A DNA stretch of 64,000 nt from contig PLHW01000062.1 of the NCBI GenBank assembly GCA_003139095.1, positions 62,001 to 126,000 of the forward strand. Direction: 5' to 3'. The number at the start of each line of letters is the position of its first letter. The first letter of the stretch is position 1. The notes beneath the pieces were generated by a model, which was given only the letters and a program-made list of their open reading frames with translations, did no database searches and was not told where the DNA came from. Of this stretch, positions 52,655 to 61,492 are shown in pieces. This DNA is from Acidobacteriaceae bacterium (lineage in GTDB: Bacteria; Acidobacteriota; Terriglobia; Terriglobales; Acidobacteriaceae). The position numbers and the translations under genes were made by a program.

Positions 52655-53554
52655 TTACTTCCCAATCAACCCCGCCGCCCAAGCCAGCACCAGCGCTCCC
52701 AGCACAATCCGGTAAGCCGCAAACGGCGCGAACCCGCGCTTCCTAACCCAATTCATAAACCACGCCACCGCCCCGTACGCCACGATGAACGACACTACGA
52801 AGCCAATCGCCAGCACCACCCACTGGTGCGGCGAAATCTCGGCCACTCCAATCGGGTTCGCCTCGTCTTTCCCCTTGATCGATTTATACAGCGTGTACAG
52901 CGTCGCCACGCCCATCGTCGGCATCGACAGGAAAAATGAAAATTCCAGCGCCGCCGCCCGAGACATCCCCGCGATTTGCCCGGCGCCAATCGTCGACATC
53001 GACCGCGAAGTACCCGGAAATACCGCCGACAAAATCTGGCACGCGCCAATCCACAGCGCCTGCCCGCCGTGAATGTCGTCCATCTTCCACGTGTGGATCG
53101 GCGAGCCCGGCGCGCCCTCGCCCGCCTTCTCCCACGGCGCCTTCATCGCGTCGATGATCCACATCACAATCCCGCCCACGAGTAGCGCCGTTCCCATCAC
53201 ATACAGGCTTTCCAGGTTCTTGCCGATCACTTTCGTCAGCAAAAACGCCGGCGCCGCCGTTACCACGAACGCGATCATTACCAGGCTGAGCGGATGCGTC
53301 AAATAATCGCAATCTCGCTTCTCGCCCTCCGGCCACGTCGAAATCAGCTTAGCAATATGCGAGCGGAAATAAATCGGCAGCACCAGAATCGCGCCCAACT
53401 GGATCACGATCGAGTACATCTTCCAATAGCCGCTCGAAAGCGGCACATGCATCAGGTCTTCGGCCAGCCGCAAATGCGCCGTCGAACTCACCGGCAAAAA
53501 CTCGGTCAGTCCTTCAACAATTCCCAGCACCACAGACAAAAGATATTCGTTCAA
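52655..53554 (-). CDS. uppP: Undecaprenyl-diphosphatase UppP
   Basis: A 299-residue membrane enzyme that recycles undecaprenyl diphosphate for cell-wall and O-antigen synthesis. Signature motifs are EGLTEFLPVSSTAHLRL near the N-terminus and FPGTSRSMSTIGAG (about residue 190), which carry catalytic Glu, Ser and Arg residues. About eight helices. Length is somewhat above the E. coli enzyme. It gives low-level bacitracin resistance in other bacteria. Single gene. Confidence 0.92.
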   Translation of the reverse strand: MNEYLLSVVLGIVEGLTEFLPVSSTAHLRLAEDLMHVPLSSGYWKMYSIVIQLGAILVLPIYFRSHIAKLISTWPEGEKRDCDYLTHPLSLVMIAFVVTAAPAFLLTKVIGKNLESLYVMGTALLVGGIVMWIIDAMKAPWEKAGEGAPGSPIHTWKMDDIHGGQALWIGACQILSAVFPGTSRSMSTIGAGQIAGMSRAAALEFSFFLSMPTMGVATLYTLYKSIKGKDEANPIGVAEISPHQWVVLAIGFVVSFIVAYGAVAWFMNWVRKRGFAPFAAYRIVLGALVLAWAAGLIGK

Positions 53555-53596
53555 GTTCCCTCACAGGCAGAAGCCACACAGAATTTGTGAACGCAT

Positions 53597-53631
53597 TAGT
53601 ATACGCAGAGAAATAGTATACGGCAGAGAAA
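53597..53631. repeat. Short tandem repeat
   Basis: TAGTATACGCAGAGAAA (53597-53613) is followed directly by TAGTATACGGCAGAGAAA (53614-53631), a direct repeat with one inserted base, just upstream of uppP on its promoter side. It could be a regulator site (each unit holds GTATAC). The rest of the 53555-53848 gap shows no gene. Confidence 0.55.
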
Positions 53632-53848
53632 ACAGGATCCGCAGATGCACCAGTATAGACTGGCGCGGGCATTCAAGGTTGCGCCGCGCGGCAATTGGAA
53701 CCGCCGCTTCGCGCGGAGATGAGCGCGTAGAGATGGATCGACGCCTTCAATCTTCCGATTATTGCCGTTTCCAAAACGAACCGAGGGGGTTCCATCCGGC
53801 CTTCACAGGCCGCTTAGCGCGGAGGAAGTTCACCTTCTGGGGCGGGCG

Positions 53849-56140
53849 CTACTTTCTTTCTGCGAAGTTCAGGCGGAGGCCTGCGCGGAATAGTATTGGC
53901 GGGCCTACGTTGACTATTGGGGTGCGGGCTACCTGGTAGCGCTGGCCGGTCAGGTTTTCTGTTGCGCCGTAGATTTCCAGATGGCCGGCGAACTGGCGGC
54001 CTACCTCTGCGTTCATGGTGTAAAAGGCGTTGAGCGGAAAAGTATTCAGGTCGTCATCGAACTGGCGTCCGATGAAGCGGCCTTGCACGCTGGCGAAGAA
54101 GCGCGACGGATTCGAGTAGCGGGCTTCCCAGGTGAAGACGTTGCGCGGGACTTGCGGCACATCGAGGCCGACCAGGTCGACGCCTCCGGGGCTGCCGGGA
54201 TAACTGAGGACGGTCGCCTCGGTGTAGGCGTATCCGGCGGAGAGTTGCACGTCGCGGCTCACGTGGAGGGTGCCATCGAGTTCGACGCCGCGGGAGCGGG
54301 TGCGGCCGAGGTTTTGTTTCTGCTCGGTGATGAGCGATTGCGTCACAGTGAGTGTCACGTTCTCGACGGGGTCGACAATGTCGCTCCAGAAAAATGTGCC
54401 GCGCAGGTTGAGGCGGCGATCCCATCCGGTGAGGTTGACGCCGGCTTCGGCTCCGGTGAGGCGCTCGGCGGTGAGCGCGGGATTACTGAGCGTGAGGATG
54501 TTGCCCACGCGAAATTGGCGATAGAGTTCGTTCAACGTGGGTGCGCGAAAGGCGCGATAGACCGAGGCGGTGACGGAGACGTGTTGATTTAATGCGCGCA
54601 GCAGGGAAAGGCGCGGATTGAAGGCGAGTTTGCTGCGATCGGGAAACTGGGTGAGGACGGGCGCGCCGGAACGCGGGACGACAAAGGTGCGACCTTGAAA
54701 GTTGCTCCAGTCATCGACGCGCGCGGCGAAAATCACGGTCCACTTGGCGCGATGAAAAATGTCTTCGCCAAAGCCGCCGACGTTGCGCTGGCGCCCACCG
54801 CCGATGGAGCTTTGATTTTTGCCGGTGAAGAGCGACTCGTCGGTCGCACCGATTACTTCGTTCAAGTCCACTCCGGCGATGAAGGTCTGGTTGCCGAGGA
54901 GGTGGGTCCATTGCGCGCCTCCGCCGACGACCTGCTCGGGGACGTGCTGGAGATCGGTCAACTTCTCGCTGTTGCGATCGCTGGCGACGGAAGAAAAACT
55001 TTGGTGGTAGGTCTCGACGTCTCCGTAAATGCGCATGGAGAGCGCATCGTTATTGCCGAAGGCCTTGTCGAGGCCGCCGGCGCCTTCGCCGATCTCGGTG
55101 TCGTTAGTCTGAATAACCGTGCCGTTGTGACGGTATTCGGTGAAGTAATTGCCGCGACCGAAGATGCGGCCGTTCGGGCCGAGTTGGTGGCCGATGGTTG
55201 CGTAAAGGGTCGCGTCTTCGACGTTGGCCTTTTGGTCGATGGCGCCGCGATACGGCACCGGCACGACATAGAATCCGTCGGTGCGAAACATTTCGGTGGT
55301 CGCCGAGTAATCCCACTGTCCGACGCGGCTGCCGGTCCAGAAAGAAAGGTCGGGCGTGCGCTCGTTGCCGAACGAAGCGTCGAGCGCAAAGGCGGGCGTT
55401 TCGGGCTGGCGCATGAGGGCCTGGATGACGCCGCCCATGGCATCGCTGCCGTAGAGATTGGAAGCGCCGCCGCGCGAGACCTCGACCGTCGAGATGGCGG
55501 TGCGCGGAACACGATCCCAATAGACCCAGCCGCCGAAGGGATCGATGAGAGAGATGCCGTCGGCGAGAACGAGGGCGCGACTGGCGGCGGTGCCTCCGAG
55601 GCCGCGCAAGGAAACGCCCTGCGAGGAGGCATTGGCGCTGCGGCTATCGGAGCGGCGAAACAGAGAGAAGCCGGGCACATCGCGCAGAACGTCGTCGAGG
55701 CGGACGGCGGGCGAGGCCGTGACATCGGAGGTGGAGAGAAGGACGGTGCTGCCGGGCGTATCGGCTAGGCGAACCTCGGTGCGGGCGGCGGAGACGACGA
55801 CCTGCTCGTTGACGAGCGCGGGCTGGAGGGCGATGTCGAAGTGCAGGGGAGTTTGCGCGCCGGGATCGATGTGGAACGATTTGTGCGCGACGAGGAATCC
55901 CGGGGCGGTCACGTCGAGAGTTGCATTGCCGGGCGGGACGGCGGTGAAGGAAAAATGGCCGGTGGCGTCGGTCTGGGTGGCGGCGCGAAAAGGGCCGCAC
56001 TCGAGGCGAACCGCGGCGGCACGAATCACCGCTCCGGAGGCGTCATGCACGAGGCCGTCGACGATGGTGGACGGATTGTTTTGGGCGGAGGCCGCAGCGA
56101 GGCATGCGAAAAAAACAGAGAGGATCGCGCGTCGAAACAT
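53849..56140 (-). CDS. TonB-dependent outer-membrane receptor
   Basis: A 763-residue receptor. Signal peptide (MFRRAILSVFFACLAAASAQ), an N-terminal carboxypeptidase-regulatory-like domain (residues ~27-105, IVDGLVHDASGAVIRAAAV), a plug (residues ~115-235, SLRGLGGTAASRALVLADGISL, VEVSRGGASNLYGSDAMGG) and a beta-barrel ending in the usual aromatic pattern (RAGLRLNFAERK). The RASNLYGSDAMGGVIQ plug motif is like cobalamin or siderophore receptors; ligand unknown. ATG 56140 fits the signal peptide. A short piece of a second copy lies at 57444-57530. Confidence 0.88.
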   Translation of the reverse strand: MFRRAILSVFFACLAAASAQNNPSTIVDGLVHDASGAVIRAAAVRLECGPFRAATQTDATGHFSFTAVPPGNATLDVTAPGFLVAHKSFHIDPGAQTPLHFDIALQPALVNEQVVVSAARTEVRLADTPGSTVLLSTSDVTASPAVRLDDVLRDVPGFSLFRRSDSRSANASSQGVSLRGLGGTAASRALVLADGISLIDPFGGWVYWDRVPRTAISTVEVSRGGASNLYGSDAMGGVIQALMRQPETPAFALDASFGNERTPDLSFWTGSRVGQWDYSATTEMFRTDGFYVVPVPYRGAIDQKANVEDATLYATIGHQLGPNGRIFGRGNYFTEYRHNGTVIQTNDTEIGEGAGGLDKAFGNNDALSMRIYGDVETYHQSFSSVASDRNSEKLTDLQHVPEQVVGGGAQWTHLLGNQTFIAGVDLNEVIGATDESLFTGKNQSSIGGGRQRNVGGFGEDIFHRAKWTVIFAARVDDWSNFQGRTFVVPRSGAPVLTQFPDRSKLAFNPRLSLLRALNQHVSVTASVYRAFRAPTLNELYRQFRVGNILTLSNPALTAERLTGAEAGVNLTGWDRRLNLRGTFFWSDIVDPVENVTLTVTQSLITEQKQNLGRTRSRGVELDGTLHVSRDVQLSAGYAYTEATVLSYPGSPGGVDLVGLDVPQVPRNVFTWEARYSNPSRFFASVQGRFIGRQFDDDLNTFPLNAFYTMNAEVGRQFAGHLEIYGATENLTGQRYQVARTPIVNVGPPILFRAGLRLNFAERK

Positions 56141-56238
56141 TTCTCCAGGGCCTTCTCGATGTGCAAGTTTGGCTGCGAAACTCCATGTTACAGGGTGGGC
56201 GGGGCGGCGTCCTAATTTGGCTGCTGCGGCTCTGCACT

Positions 56239-56273
56239 GTTCACCACGGAGACGCGGAGTCACGGAGAAAATC
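56239..56273. repeat. Dispersed repeat, second copy of the 19742-19774 family
   Basis: The stretch containing CCACGGAGACGCGGAGTCAC is similar, in reverse orientation, to 19742-19774 at most positions. It lies in the divergent promoter region of the TonB receptor and the SH3/TPR gene. Confidence 0.6.
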
Positions 56274-56408
56274 CCATGCAGCCCCGTTCCCCGCATCTAA
56301 ATTGGCATGCTACGCTTTGAGTTATTGGAGAACACTGATCTGGTGAAGGCTGTGGCGGCGACGCGACGATTTCTTGCTCTTCAACTTCTTCCTCTTTCTC
56401 ATTCGCGC

Positions 56409-57401
56409 ATGATGCGGGTGTGTTTGCGCGAAGCGATTCTGCCTGCGTTGGTGTTGGCGATGCTGCTGGGCGCGGCGAGCGCGCCGCTCTCGGCCGCCGA
56501 TCACGGGACGATTGTGCGCGAGGGCATCATTTATATATCGCCCGACGCGAATTCGCACAAACTGGCGCAGGTGGAGCGCGGACGCGAGGTTGTGCTGCTG
56601 GACAAGAGCCACAACTGGCTGCAAGTGGAGGCGCTGCTCGGCTTCGCCAACAATCCGGACCCGGCGTTTATAGAAGATGAGGACGCCGAGCGCAAAACGG
56701 TAACGGGATGGATTGTGGACGCGGGCGTGGTGTGGGCATCGACGCCGAATGGCGACCGGATTATTTATGGCGCGGCGGTGGATTCGGAAGACGAGGCGAG
56801 CCGCGCCCACGGACGGCGCGGGGCGGCGCAGGACGCGCTGCGACTGTACCGGCGGGTGTATGACATTTTTCCGAGTTCGCCGCTGGCGGCGGAGGCGCTG
56901 TATCGCGCGGCTGATATCAGGTGGCAGATTGAAAAGTCGGACATGCAATCGCGGCCGTCGGCGCGCGAGAAGGATTCGTTTTACCGGCAGGCGATCGACG
57001 AAGAACAGATGAAGCTGGTGATCAAGAAATTTCCGGGGACGAAGTGGGCGGAGATGGCGAGTTTTCATTTCATCGACAACAAGCTGTGCGGCGATTGGCA
57101 GGGGACGTCGAAGTGTCCGGACAAGGAAGCGGACATGTACGAGAAGTACGCCAAGGAGCATCCGCAGTCGCCCTCGGCGCCGGAGGCGTTGTATGACGCG
57201 GCGTGGCGGCGGGCGGCGCTGATTGAGATCTATAAGACGGAAGAGCAGCCAAAGAAATCGGACAAGGCGCGAGAGCAGGCGATTGGGCTGGCGCAGCAAC
57301 TGGTCGCGCAATATCCGCAGAGCGACTGGTCGTCGCGGGGGCAGACGCTGCTCTACTTAGTGCAGCAGGGTGTGCCGACTTATGGAAATGCAATTCAGTA
57401 A
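56409..57401 (+). CDS. Exported SH3-like and TPR-like repeat protein
   Basis: A 330-residue exported protein. The signal peptide (MMRVCLREAILPALVLAMLLGAASA) is followed by a bacterial SH3-type part (residues ~35-105, IIYISPDANSHKLAQVERGREVVLLDKSHNWLQVE) and a helical TPR/BamD-like part (residues ~135-310, ALRLYRRVYDIFPSSPLAAEALYRAADI, KKFPGTKWAEMA, KEHPQSPSAPEALYDAAWR). It may act as a periplasmic scaffold. The start is uncertain: an in-frame ATG 56307 lies upstream without a better signal peptide. Confidence 0.75.
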   Translation: MMRVCLREAILPALVLAMLLGAASAPLSAADHGTIVREGIIYISPDANSHKLAQVERGREVVLLDKSHNWLQVEALLGFANNPDPAFIEDEDAERKTVTGWIVDAGVVWASTPNGDRIIYGAAVDSEDEASRAHGRRGAAQDALRLYRRVYDIFPSSPLAAEALYRAADIRWQIEKSDMQSRPSAREKDSFYRQAIDEEQMKLVIKKFPGTKWAEMASFHFIDNKLCGDWQGTSKCPDKEADMYEKYAKEHPQSPSAPEALYDAAWRRAALIEIYKTEEQPKKSDKAREQAIGLAQQLVAQYPQSDWSSRGQTLLYLVQQGVPTYGNAIQ

Positions 57402-57426
57402 TCGGCGCAAAAGCTCGAGATGAAAA

Positions 57427-57538
57427 TCAAGACCCTCGTCCGCTAAACGCCTTCTACACCATGAACGCCGAGGTAGGCCGCCAGTTCGCCCGCCATCTGG
57501 AAATCTACAGCGCAACAGAAAATCTTGCAGGGTGAAAT
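57427..57538 (+). pseudogene. Remnant of a TonB-receptor gene, inverted relative to 53849
   Basis: Reading PLNAFYTMNAEVGRQFARHL and EIYSATENLAG, this segment matches the sequence near the end of the receptor gene (complement of 53960-54034) at about 90 percent of bases by eye, but on the opposite strand and followed by a stop. It is a scrap of an inverted duplication. Confidence 0.75.
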
Positions 57539-58798
57539 CTACGGTGTCACCTCGTAGACCACGCCCAAGTTATGGGCTCCGCCATAGGTTGTTGTGCCGT
57601 AGAGGTTGCCGCTGGCGTCGCGGAGCAGCGCGCCACCACCGCCGCCGCCATCGGCGCCACCTTTGAAGTCGTAGAGCACGGTGAAGGTCCATGCACCGCC
57701 GCCGGTGGGAGGAGAAAGTTCATAGACCGAGCCGAAGGTATTGTGGCCCGAGGTGACACCATAAAGATTTCCCGCATCGTCGATGATGAGGGCGCTCGGA
57801 TGACCGCCGTCGGCGCCGTCGGTGAACTCGTAAAGAACGGATTCGGTCCAGCCTCCCTGGCCGTTGGGGCTGAGTTCATAGACGGCGCCAACGCCGGCCG
57901 CGCCGCCGTAATCGGTGGTGCCATAGAGATTGCCGGCGTGATCAAAAACGACGCTGGCGGTTGGGTTCGTGCCGTCGGTGCTCGTTCCGAACGGCAATCC
58001 CTGAAAGAAATAGATCGGCGTCTCGGTCCATTTTCCTTTGATCTTCTGCATCTCGAAGACGGTCCCGGCAAGATGCGGCCCGCCTTCAAAGGTGGTGCCA
58101 TAGATGACGTCGCGCTTCTTCGAAGGGGGGTAAAAGATGGGAGGCGCTTCGGGAGCGGTGCCATCGTTGTTTCCACCCATAAAACTGTAGCGAACTGCTT
58201 CCTTCCACTTTCCGCCCGTCTTGGGTATGAACTGAAACACCAGGCCTTCATTATTCTTGCCGCCGGCAGCCGTCACGCCAAATAAGTGGCCGGCAGGGTC
58301 CAGGACCAGGCCGTCGCAAGAGAGGCCGTCATTGACCGTTGGGAAGGTACCGAGGATGGTTTCGCTCCAACTGCCGCCCGAAGGGGCCAGTTGAAACACG
58401 GAGCCTGTGCCATGCGGGCCGTAGTATAGGTTGCAGCCGGAGAGATTGCCGCTCGCATCCATCACCAGCAAGGCGTAGGGATTGCCGCCGTCCGTGCTCT
58501 GGTCGAAGACGTGGATCACGCTTTCGCTCCAGGAGCCTTGGTTCGGGGTCATCTCGAAAACAACACCGCATCCGGCCGAGAGCTGGGTGCCGCATTCATC
58601 GTTGCCGCCGGTGTTGGTCACTCCAAAGATGTTGCCGCTGGCGTCGAACAGGATTCCGTCTGGATAAGCTCCATCGCTTCCGCCGGCGAAACTGTGCAGC
58701 ACTTTTTCGGTCGCACCCAACGCGTTCTCCGCGAGTATCGACCAGAAACAAAGAACCGCTAGAGAGAACAATAGCCCGCAAAGCCTTCGTAAACGCAT
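57539..58798 (-). CDS. Secreted GloVer-repeat protein, copy 4
   Basis: A 419-residue exported protein: signal peptide (to ~residue 30, LGA), then about seven repeats of the GloVer pattern (VLHSFAGGSDGAYPDGILFDASGNIFGVT, GAVYELSPNGQGGW). Each repeat ends with a W-x-E-S-V segment, unlike the three tandem copies, and there is no Ig-like tail. It is a more distant paralogue placed 5 kb away on the other strand. Confidence 0.87.
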   Translation of the reverse strand: MRLRRLCGLLFSLAVLCFWSILAENALGATEKVLHSFAGGSDGAYPDGILFDASGNIFGVTNTGGNDECGTQLSAGCGVVFEMTPNQGSWSESVIHVFDQSTDGGNPYALLVMDASGNLSGCNLYYGPHGTGSVFQLAPSGGSWSETILGTFPTVNDGLSCDGLVLDPAGHLFGVTAAGGKNNEGLVFQFIPKTGGKWKEAVRYSFMGGNNDGTAPEAPPIFYPPSKKRDVIYGTTFEGGPHLAGTVFEMQKIKGKWTETPIYFFQGLPFGTSTDGTNPTASVVFDHAGNLYGTTDYGGAAGVGAVYELSPNGQGGWTESVLYEFTDGADGGHPSALIIDDAGNLYGVTSGHNTFGSVYELSPPTGGGAWTFTVLYDFKGGADGGGGGGALLRDASGNLYGTTTYGGAHNLGVVYEVTP

Positions 58799-58929
58799 GT
58801 GGAACCCCTTTCGCTCGTGAGGTGGGAAGCGGCAGTCAGCCGACGAATTGGGCTAACTAAGTTTGGGACGGAATTGTCGCAAAAATCCAAGAAGCAATCA
58901 ACTGAGAACCGAGAGCTGAGAGCTGGGTA

Positions 58930-58957
58930 GTGTCTGAAATGCGCACCTTTCAGACAC
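58930..58957. repeat. Perfect hairpin
   Basis: GTGTCTGAAA (58930-58939) and TTTCAGACAC (58948-58957) are exactly complementary around 8 bases; GAGAGCTG repeats lie on both sides. It is in the gap between the GloVer gene and the Mrr gene (58799-59237), which has no recognised gene. Confidence 0.65.
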
Positions 58958-59102
58958 CGCCGAGAGCTGGCAGGCCTGTGGGAAACCGGCGTGAACAAAA
59001 AATCCGTCGTCACTAAGAAAGCCAGCGACTTGGCACGGATTGACCGCATGAAGGATCGCGGGTGGGCCAGTCTTCCGCTCAAATCACTACGAAGTGGGTG
59101 CC

Positions 59103-59131
59103 CCATCCTTCGCGCACTTTGCGAAGGGTGG
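59103..59131. repeat. Dispersed palindrome, upstream of the Mrr gene
   Basis: CCATCCTTCGC (59103-59113) pairs with GCGAAGGGTGG (59121-59131) except at one G:T position, loop GCACTTT. The palindrome at 60128-60160, just after the Mrr gene, has the identical loop and a related stem. Confidence 0.75.
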
Positions 59132-59237
59132 GTGGCAGACTGATCGCACCGTGGGCGTCGCCTAGCTCACCCCCTATTCCGACCCAGATAGGATCGTTCG
59201 TTATTGAGCCCGTTTCTGCGTCGCGTACAATGGCGGC

Positions 59238-60116
59238 ATGAAAAGCACGACGAATGTAAAGAGAGAGGAGGGCGCTCGGTTCCTCCACTATTTCGGGCCG
59301 TTGCTGGACGCTCTGCGCGCTTTGGGCGGATCGGGAACACCCGACGAGGTTGTCGAACGCGTCGCACTCGACCTTAATCTCCCCGATGAGACTCAAAACG
59401 AGACCCTTCCGTCTGGGGAATCGCGATTTCGAAACCAGGTTGCTTGGGCACGTTTCTACCTCGTCCGAGAAGGCCTACTGGATTCGTCAAAACGTGGCGT
59501 CTGGAGTCTCACAGAGCGGGGCCGATCAACAAAACTCTCGCTCGAACAAGCGCGTGAGATTCGTCGTAGGTGGGTTCGTGTCTTTGAAGAAGCGCGCCGT
59601 AAGAAGTCGGATTTCCCAGAGAGCGATCCAGAGATAGACGAAGAGTCCGAAACAGACCTGCAGACTCAACTCATCACGATGCTTCGCACACTTCCGGCTG
59701 AGGGCTTCGAGCGGCTGTCGCAACGTTTGCTACGCGAAGCGGGTTTTGTCCAGGTAGTGGTTACAGGCCGAAGCGGCGATGGCGGCATCGACGGATATGG
59801 CACCCTCCAAGTTAATCCGCTTGTTTCCTTTAAGGTCCTATTTCAGTGCAAACGTTATACAGGGTCCGTTTCTCCCTCTCAGGTTAGGGATTTCAGGGGC
59901 GCGATGTCGGGTCGCGCCGACAAAGGCATCATCATCACGACCGGCACTTTCACCGCCGAGGCCCGTCGCGAAGCCTCCCGTGACGGCGTCCCACCGATCG
60001 AGTTGATTGATGGCGAAAAGCTCGTCGAGATGTTCAAGGATCTTGAGTTTGGACTCAGGCCGGTCAAGACCCATGAAATCGACAAGACATTTTTCGAAGA
60101 ATTTCAGAAGAAGTAG
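59238..60116 (+). CDS. mrr: Mrr-type (type IV) restriction endonuclease
   Basis: A 292-residue nuclease. An N-terminal Mrr-N winged helix (residues ~10-100, HYFGPLLDALRALGGSGTPDEVVERV, VAWARFYLVREGLLDSSKRGVWSLTERG) is followed by the PD-(D/E)XK catalytic domain (residues ~150-270): GFERLSQRLLREAGF, SGDGGIDGYG and FQCKRY supply the catalytic Asp, Gln and Lys. It should cut modified foreign DNA. Single gene bounded by two matching palindromes, consistent with accessory DNA. Confidence 0.9.
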   Translation: MKSTTNVKREEGARFLHYFGPLLDALRALGGSGTPDEVVERVALDLNLPDETQNETLPSGESRFRNQVAWARFYLVREGLLDSSKRGVWSLTERGRSTKLSLEQAREIRRRWVRVFEEARRKKSDFPESDPEIDEESETDLQTQLITMLRTLPAEGFERLSQRLLREAGFVQVVVTGRSGDGGIDGYGTLQVNPLVSFKVLFQCKRYTGSVSPSQVRDFRGAMSGRADKGIIITTGTFTAEARREASRDGVPPIELIDGEKLVEMFKDLEFGLRPVKTHEIDKTFFEEFQKK

Positions 60117-60127
60117 GGGGCCTCGTG

Positions 60128-60160
60128 CCCTACTCATCGCGCACTTTGCGATGAGTGGGC
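60128..60160. repeat. Dispersed palindrome, downstream of the Mrr gene
   Basis: CCCTACTCATCGC (60128-60140) and GCGATGAGTGGGC (60148-60160) pair apart from small mismatches around loop GCACTTT. Related to 59103-59131 and 63702-63728. Confidence 0.75.
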
Positions 60161-60161
60161 T

Positions 60162-60485
60162 TTACCGCGACGCGACTTCGTCCAGTCGCGCCAGCGTGTC
60201 CGGATAACGGCGCACCAGCAGCACAAGGGCCGCCGCCTGTGGATTCGGCTTGGCGCGCCCCTGTTCCCATTTCTCCAACGTTCGCTCGTTAATGCGCAGC
60301 CTGCGTGCGAACACCGCGCGCGAGCAGCGCAGTTTCTTTCGTGTGTCGAGAATGAGTTTCGAATCGACTTTGGGGAGCGGCGCAGACTCAACCTTGTAAC
60401 TCCGCAAAGTGATCTTGCCTTCGCGGTGGCCCTTCATCGCCGCCACCCCCTCCATCAACTCACCGAAAATGTTTCTCTTCGCCAT
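60162..60485 (-). CDS. XRE-family helix-turn-helix protein
   Basis: A 107-residue DNA-binding protein. The helix-turn-helix lies near the C-terminus (RKKLRCSRAVFARRLRINERTLEKWEQGRAKPNPQAAALVLLVRRYP, residues ~48-95), like HigA/MqsA-type antitoxins and NadS regulators. No toxin of the HigB/RelE type precedes it; instead it follows brnA by 47 bases on the same strand. It may be a third member of the BrnTA operon or an orphan antitoxin. Confidence 0.75.
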   Translation of the reverse strand: MAKRNIFGELMEGVAAMKGHREGKITLRSYKVESAPLPKVDSKLILDTRKKLRCSRAVFARRLRINERTLEKWEQGRAKPNPQAAALVLLVRRYPDTLARLDEVASR

Positions 60486-60532
60486 GGCTGACAGTTCCGA
60501 AACCTACTCCCCCAATCCGAAGCTCATCATCC

Positions 60533-60844
60533 CTACCTGCCCGACTTCACAGCCACCAGCATCTCGCGCCGCAGGATGGCGTTGATCCGGGACTGGTAAC
60601 CCTTCCCCTGTCCCTTCAGCCAGTCCAGCACATCGGCATCGACGCGCGCAGTGATCTGGCGCTTGCGCGGGCGATAGAAGTTGCCCCGCCTCGCGTTCTT
60701 CCACTGTTCCTCGGTCATCTCTGGGATATCGCTGGTATCAATCTCGCTGTCGGCACGCCCCGCCAGCGCCATCAACTTCGCCCGCCGCCCTTTCGTCAAC
60801 GCGGGCAGTTTGTCCAATGTGTAGCTAACTATTTTCGTCTTCAT
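60533..60844 (-). CDS. brnA: BrnA family antitoxin
   Basis: A 103-residue antitoxin: helical N-terminus, then DTSDIPEMTEEQWKNARRGNFYRPRKRQITARVDADVLDWLKGQGKGYQSRINAILRREM, the classical BrnA segment with a ribbon-helix-helix domain. It neutralises BrnT and represses the operon. ATG 60844 overlaps the brnT end by 20 bases. Confidence 0.9.
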   Translation of the reverse strand: MKTKIVSYTLDKLPALTKGRRAKLMALAGRADSEIDTSDIPEMTEEQWKNARRGNFYRPRKRQITARVDADVLDWLKGQGKGYQSRINAILRREMLVAVKSGR

Positions 60845-61148
60845 AGCGTCGCCTTTCTTTCCGGGTCGCGGGCCGAGCCGAGATGATGCGAATGACATCG
60901 ACTAGGTTGCTGTGACTAAGTCTGCCGTCCTCGAGTCCTTCCCGCACGGTGTGGGCCACCGTGAGCAGAAGTAAACCCTCGACCATACCAAGGGTCTGCC
61001 AACGCTGCTCCCCGCCCTCGATGCGGTCCTGCACGGAAACGTACAGCGGGTCGCGGAATACCTGGCACGCCTCCTCGAAGCTCACGCCGTGCTTGCGCTG
61101 GTTGGAGAGATTCTTGGTCTCGTCCCACTCGAAGCGGATGCCTGCCAC
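60825..61148 (-). CDS. brnT: BrnT family toxin, second module
   Basis: A 107-residue toxin: IRFEWDETKNLSNQRKHGVSFEEACQVF at the start and IRIISARPATRKERRRYED at the end, both diagnostic for BrnT. It begins with GTG 61148. An AT-rich perfect dyad (61157-61180) sits directly upstream. Only distantly similar to the BrnT at 22982, so it was acquired separately. Confidence 0.9.
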   Translation of the reverse strand: MAGIRFEWDETKNLSNQRKHGVSFEEACQVFRDPLYVSVQDRIEGGEQRWQTLGMVEGLLLLTVAHTVREGLEDGRLSHSNLVDVIRIISARPATRKERRRYEDENS

Positions 61149-61156
61149 GCCATTAT

Positions 61157-61180
61157 TATAATTATATTTTTGTAATTATA
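61157..61180. promoter_or_regulatory. brnT operator-like dyad, copy 2
   Basis: TATAATTA (61157-61164) and TAATTATA (61173-61180) are perfectly complementary with an 8-base spacer, the same spacer as at the first brnT gene. It begins 9 bases before the GTG and includes TATAAT-type promoter sequence. Confidence 0.6.
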
Positions 61181-61492
61181 CAAAAATCCTGAAGGAGGCT
61201 TGCGCGCTTCCCATCCCTGTCGATTTTTACCTAAAGTATTTATTCCTCAATAACATACCCGCAAAAATCCACTCAAAATGACCGCACAAATCGAACTAAC
61301 TCATTGATTTAAAAATACTTTAGACGTAAGTCCTTATTTCTCAAAGACCTGGCGTTTCTTGCCGCCAAGTCTCTGATTCCAAAAGACCGCTCCGGGGGGG
61401 ACTCCATTAACCAACTGATAAACTTCACCTGACTGAACATCGACCACGGACGAGTTGACAAGACCTCAACCACTCCTGTAAACAGGCCCCCA
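61181..61492. other. AT-rich gene-free gap with distant inverted repeat
   Basis: About 310 bases, AT-richer than the flanking genes. CTAAAGTATTT (61231-61241) and AAATACTTTAG (61313-61323) are exact complements 71 bases apart. No reading frame is convincing. It may mark the edge of the BrnTA insertion. Confidence 0.5.

Noticed and set aside
59079-59396. Minus-strand frame overlapping the mrr start
   Set aside because: It is mostly antisense to mrr and to the palindrome at 59103.
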